A stretch of DNA of 7,093 nucleotides from an uncultured Pseudomonadota bacterium (GTDB lineage Bacteria; Pseudomonadota; Alphaproteobacteria; RF32; CAG-239). The DNA lies in contig CABUWG010000073.1 in NCBI GenBank assembly GCA_902495305.1, positions 1 through 7,093 of the forward strand, written 5' to 3'. The notes under the pieces were generated by a model. That model saw only the letters and a list, made by a program, of their open reading frames with translations. It was not told the DNA's origin and ran no database searches. The position numbers and the translations under genes are program-made. Below are positions 5,884 through 7,093 of this stretch, in pieces (the first letter of the stretch is position 1; each line of letters opens with the position of its first letter).

Positions 5884-6516
5884 ATGAAAAAGATTTTTTT
5901 CATGGCTTTGTCAGCCGCTTTATTCAGCACAGTTATAAGCATGACGGCCAGTGCCCGTGACGGAGCTTATCTTGCAATCCGTGGGGGTAGTGTTAATGAA
6001 AACATGAACTCGGATGATGACAGTATGTATGACGAAAATCGTCTGGATTTTGATTATGTCTGGTTTGTTAGTGGTGCCGTTGGTTATCGTTGGAATTACT
6101 GGCGGGCTGAGTTGGAATATACTTATCGTAATGATTTTGACGATACTGTTAATACGAATAAGAATCCGAATATTCCGTTCTCTGTTTACAGCCATATGGT
6201 GTTGAAGTCTAAATCTGTTATGGCTAACGCTTATTTTGACTTTATGCCGAATTATGTTGTCAGTCCGTATATCAGCGGTGGTATCGGTTGGACCTATTTG
6301 GAAATGGAAGAAACGCCATATACAGATGGTTGGGCCGGCCCGAAACAGAGTTTTGACGAGACAAACTTTACTTGGAGCCTTGGTGCAGGTTTGACAATCA
6401 GAATTAACAAATGTATTAATATTGACGGTGGTTATCGTTATATTGATATGGGTGAGATTGAGCACGCAAACATTAATGCCCATGAAGTTTATGGCGGTAT
6501 CCGTTATACATTCTAA
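5884..6516 (+). CDS. Small outer-membrane beta-barrel protein (OmpA-like / OMP_b-brl type)
   Basis: A 210-residue secreted protein. The signal peptide is MKK plus a hydrophobic core, with likely cleavage after TASA at residue 24. The mature part (about 186 residues) consists of alternating amphipathic strands rich in Tyr, Trp and Gly, for example YLAIRGG, WFVSGAVGYRW, WRAELEYTYR, VMANAYFDF, YISGGIGWTYL, TWSLGAGLTIRI and CINIDGGYRYID. The last strand is EVYGGIRYTF. The terminal Phe is the usual recognition signal for the BAM insertion machinery. About eight strands can be counted, as in small OmpA-like or Omp25-like barrels, and no periplasmic OmpA domain follows. A TTG at 5881 directly precedes the ATG; I take the ATG. 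Codons favour GGT, CGT and GTT more than neighbouring genes do, which with the strong promoter and terminator suggests high expression. Ligand or porin function is unknown. Confidence 0.85.
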   Translation: MKKIFFMALSAALFSTVISMTASARDGAYLAIRGGSVNENMNSDDDSMYDENRLDFDYVWFVSGAVGYRWNYWRAELEYTYRNDFDDTVNTNKNPNIPFSVYSHMVLKSKSVMANAYFDFMPNYVVSPYISGGIGWTYLEMEETPYTDGWAGPKQSFDETNFTWSLGAGLTIRINKCINIDGGYRYIDMGEIEHANINAHEVYGGIRYTF

Positions 6517-6535
6517 GCTAAATAAATGCAGTGAG

Positions 6536-6562
6536 AAGGGAGGACGAGTTCCTCCCTTTTTT
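6536..6562 (+). terminator. Intrinsic terminator of the barrel gene
   Basis: AAGGGAGGA (6536-6544) pairs perfectly with TCCTCCCTT (6550-6558) across a 5-nt CGAGT loop. The Ts run from 6557 to 6562, so a GC-rich hairpin is followed by a U-tract. It begins 20 nt after the barrel stop codon and fits a single-gene transcript. Confidence 0.9.
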
Positions 6563-6600
6563 ATTCCTGCAAGGGATATTCTTTTATTTTTTTACATACC

Positions 6601-6720
6601 TTATCTCTCTCTACCCCTTTTTCTTCTCCTCATCCTCTTTTCTTCTACCGTCCCGCTCTCTGTCATTCATTTCTTTTCTATTTTCCTTTTCCACCCATCT
6701 TGCCGCCGCTTTTCTTATTT
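6601..6720. other. Pyrimidine-rich non-coding tract
   Basis: In these 120 bases 104 are C or T on the plus strand, an extreme strand bias with runs such as CTCTCTCT and TTCTTCTCCT. Open frames across it on the plus strand give low-complexity Phe/Ser/Leu products and pass through the terminator, so I do not call a gene. On the minus strand it is purine-rich and holds only tiny charged open frames of about 20 codons. Confidence 0.6.
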
Positions 6721-6777
6721 TATTTTGAGGTTTTATCATTTTCATACAGTTGGTTATTTTTAATTGTTACTTTTTGA

Positions 6778-6804
6778 CTGCCAAAAAGGCCGGGAGGCCG
6801 GCAG
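6778..6804. other. GC-rich bulged hairpin with A5 boxes
   Basis: CTGCC (6778-6782) pairs with GGCAG (6800-6804). Inside, GGCC (6788-6791) pairs with GGCC (6796-6799) over a GGGA tetraloop, leaving AAAAA (6783-6787) as a bulge. In a minus-strand transcript the core GCCGG-CCTC-CCGGC is followed by CTTTTT, so it could be a weak terminator in that direction. Just downstream the GCC-A5 motif recurs (6802-6820). Confidence 0.45.
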
Positions 6805-6821
6805 CCAAAAATAAAAAGGCA

Positions 6822-6932
6822 GCCCTACGCTCATCTGCTAAGGTTTCAGAGCAAAATTAACCTCGCTGCGCTCTCTGTCTCCGTGCTTCACTTTTGGGTT
6901 TTGCTCTAAAACCTAAGCTATTCGCAAAGGGC
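6822..6932. repeat. Long imperfect inverted repeat / hairpin
   Basis: Bases 6837-6856 (GCTAAGGTTTCAGAGCAAAA) and 6899-6918 (TTTTGCTCTAAAACCTAAGC) are inverted copies matching at 18 of 20 positions, with 42 nt between them. The stem may continue outward through GC/GC and GCCC (6822-6825) with GGGC (6929-6932), separated by internal loops. No open frame with a start codon and a ribosome binding site covers it. The composition is more GC-rich than the neighbouring gap. It could be a structured RNA, a REP/MITE-like dispersed repeat, or the edge of a mobile element. No transposase is seen. Confidence 0.6.
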
Positions 6933-7014
6933 ACCCAATCGTGCCGAACGCAAAAAAAGTGCTTTGAAGTCACCTTTTTGGGCCAAAAGCTAAGAAATCA
7001 TTCGGTAATCGGGC
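6883..7014. repeat. Degenerate direct repeat, period about 76-82 nt
   Basis: Blocks recur in the same order: GTGCTT (6883 and 6959), CAC followed by TTTTGGG (to 6898 and 6982), CTAAG (6913 and 6990), ATTCG (6920 and 7000) and GGGC (6929 and 7011). The spacing between copies grows from 76 to 82 nt through small insertions. The second copy runs towards the window end, where a small GGCAC/GTGCC hairpin (6930-6945) and a GCGAG/CTCGC pairing (7013-7040) are also present. Confidence 0.4.
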
Positions 7015-7093
7015 GAGTCAACTTAGGCATCTAGGCTCGCTATGGTTGCTGACGCTTCCCTCGCTTGCCAAGATGTTACAAAGAGCTTGCAGA

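Noticed and set aside
6600..6680. Tiny charged open frames (about 20 codons) on the minus strand of the purine-rich tract
   Set aside because: Too short, very low complexity (Arg/Glu/Lys) and without a convincing ribosome binding site.
6422..6763. Open frames of 113 and 65 residues over the barrel gene end and the pyrimidine tract
   Set aside because: They run through a strong terminator, give Phe/Ser/Leu low-complexity products, and reflect the strand bias of the tract, not a gene.
6786..6808. Resemblance to the conserved tip of SRP RNA (GG-hairpin-GG.AGCAGCC)
   Set aside because: The GGGA loop and CAGCC are suggestive, but the asymmetric-loop bases and flanking helix of SRP RNA are missing. 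A covariance-model search would settle it.
6778..7093. CRISPR array, tRNA, tmRNA or RNase P RNA in the 3' region
   Set aside because: There are no regularly spaced identical repeats, no cloverleaf with CCA-type end, and none of the conserved RNase P or tmRNA core sequences.

Overview
The window looks like chromosomal DNA of a Gram-negative bacterium, most likely an alphaproteobacterium. Pointers are the YebC N-terminus (GHSQFKNIM-RKGAQDAK, the form I associate with alphaproteobacterial YebC), a yebC-ruvC pair, a lipobox lipoprotein and an outer-membrane beta-barrel ending in Phe. The lineage below class cannot be fixed from the sequence alone. Coding DNA has moderate GC, and the gaps between genes are strongly AT-rich.

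Layout: (1) Positions 1-354, plus strand, hold the 3' end of an integral membrane protein of the flippase-like / MprF-N-terminal (LPG_synthase_TM) family, cut by the window edge. (2) Positions 351-3373, minus strand, hold a tight operon prmA - pepP (three-domain aminopeptidase P) - secreted thioredoxin-fold protein. The first two overlap by ATGA and the last two are 12 bp apart. The operon meets gene 1 tail to tail, and the two stop codons share one CTAG palindrome. (3) A short AT-rich divergent promoter region lies around 3374-3476. (4) Positions 3477-4250, plus strand, hold an unrecognised lipoprotein. (5) Positions 4360-5673 hold yebC and ruvC with a strong intrinsic terminator between them. 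Its T-tract runs straight into the ruvC ribosome binding site. (6) Positions 5884-6516 hold a small outer-membrane beta-barrel gene with its own promoter and a strong terminator, so it is monocistronic and probably abundant. (7) Positions 6517-7093 have no convincing gene. They contain a 120-nt pyrimidine-rich tract, then a structured stretch with a bulged GC hairpin, a long imperfect hairpin with 20-nt arms (18 of 20 pairing) and a degenerate direct repeat of about 76-82 nt. The second part looks like a dispersed repeat or structured RNA, and it is the least explained part of the window.

Functionally, the minus-strand operon combines ribosomal protein modification (PrmA), proline-peptide turnover (PepP) and a periplasmic thiol-redox-like protein. 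The plus-strand genes cover translation or regulation (YebC), Holliday junction resolution (RuvC) and the cell envelope (lipoprotein, barrel protein). Nothing resembles a phage, CRISPR array, toxin-antitoxin pair or defence island. The genes are mostly housekeeping, and the real unknowns are the lipoprotein, the thioredoxin-like protein and the 3' structured region.
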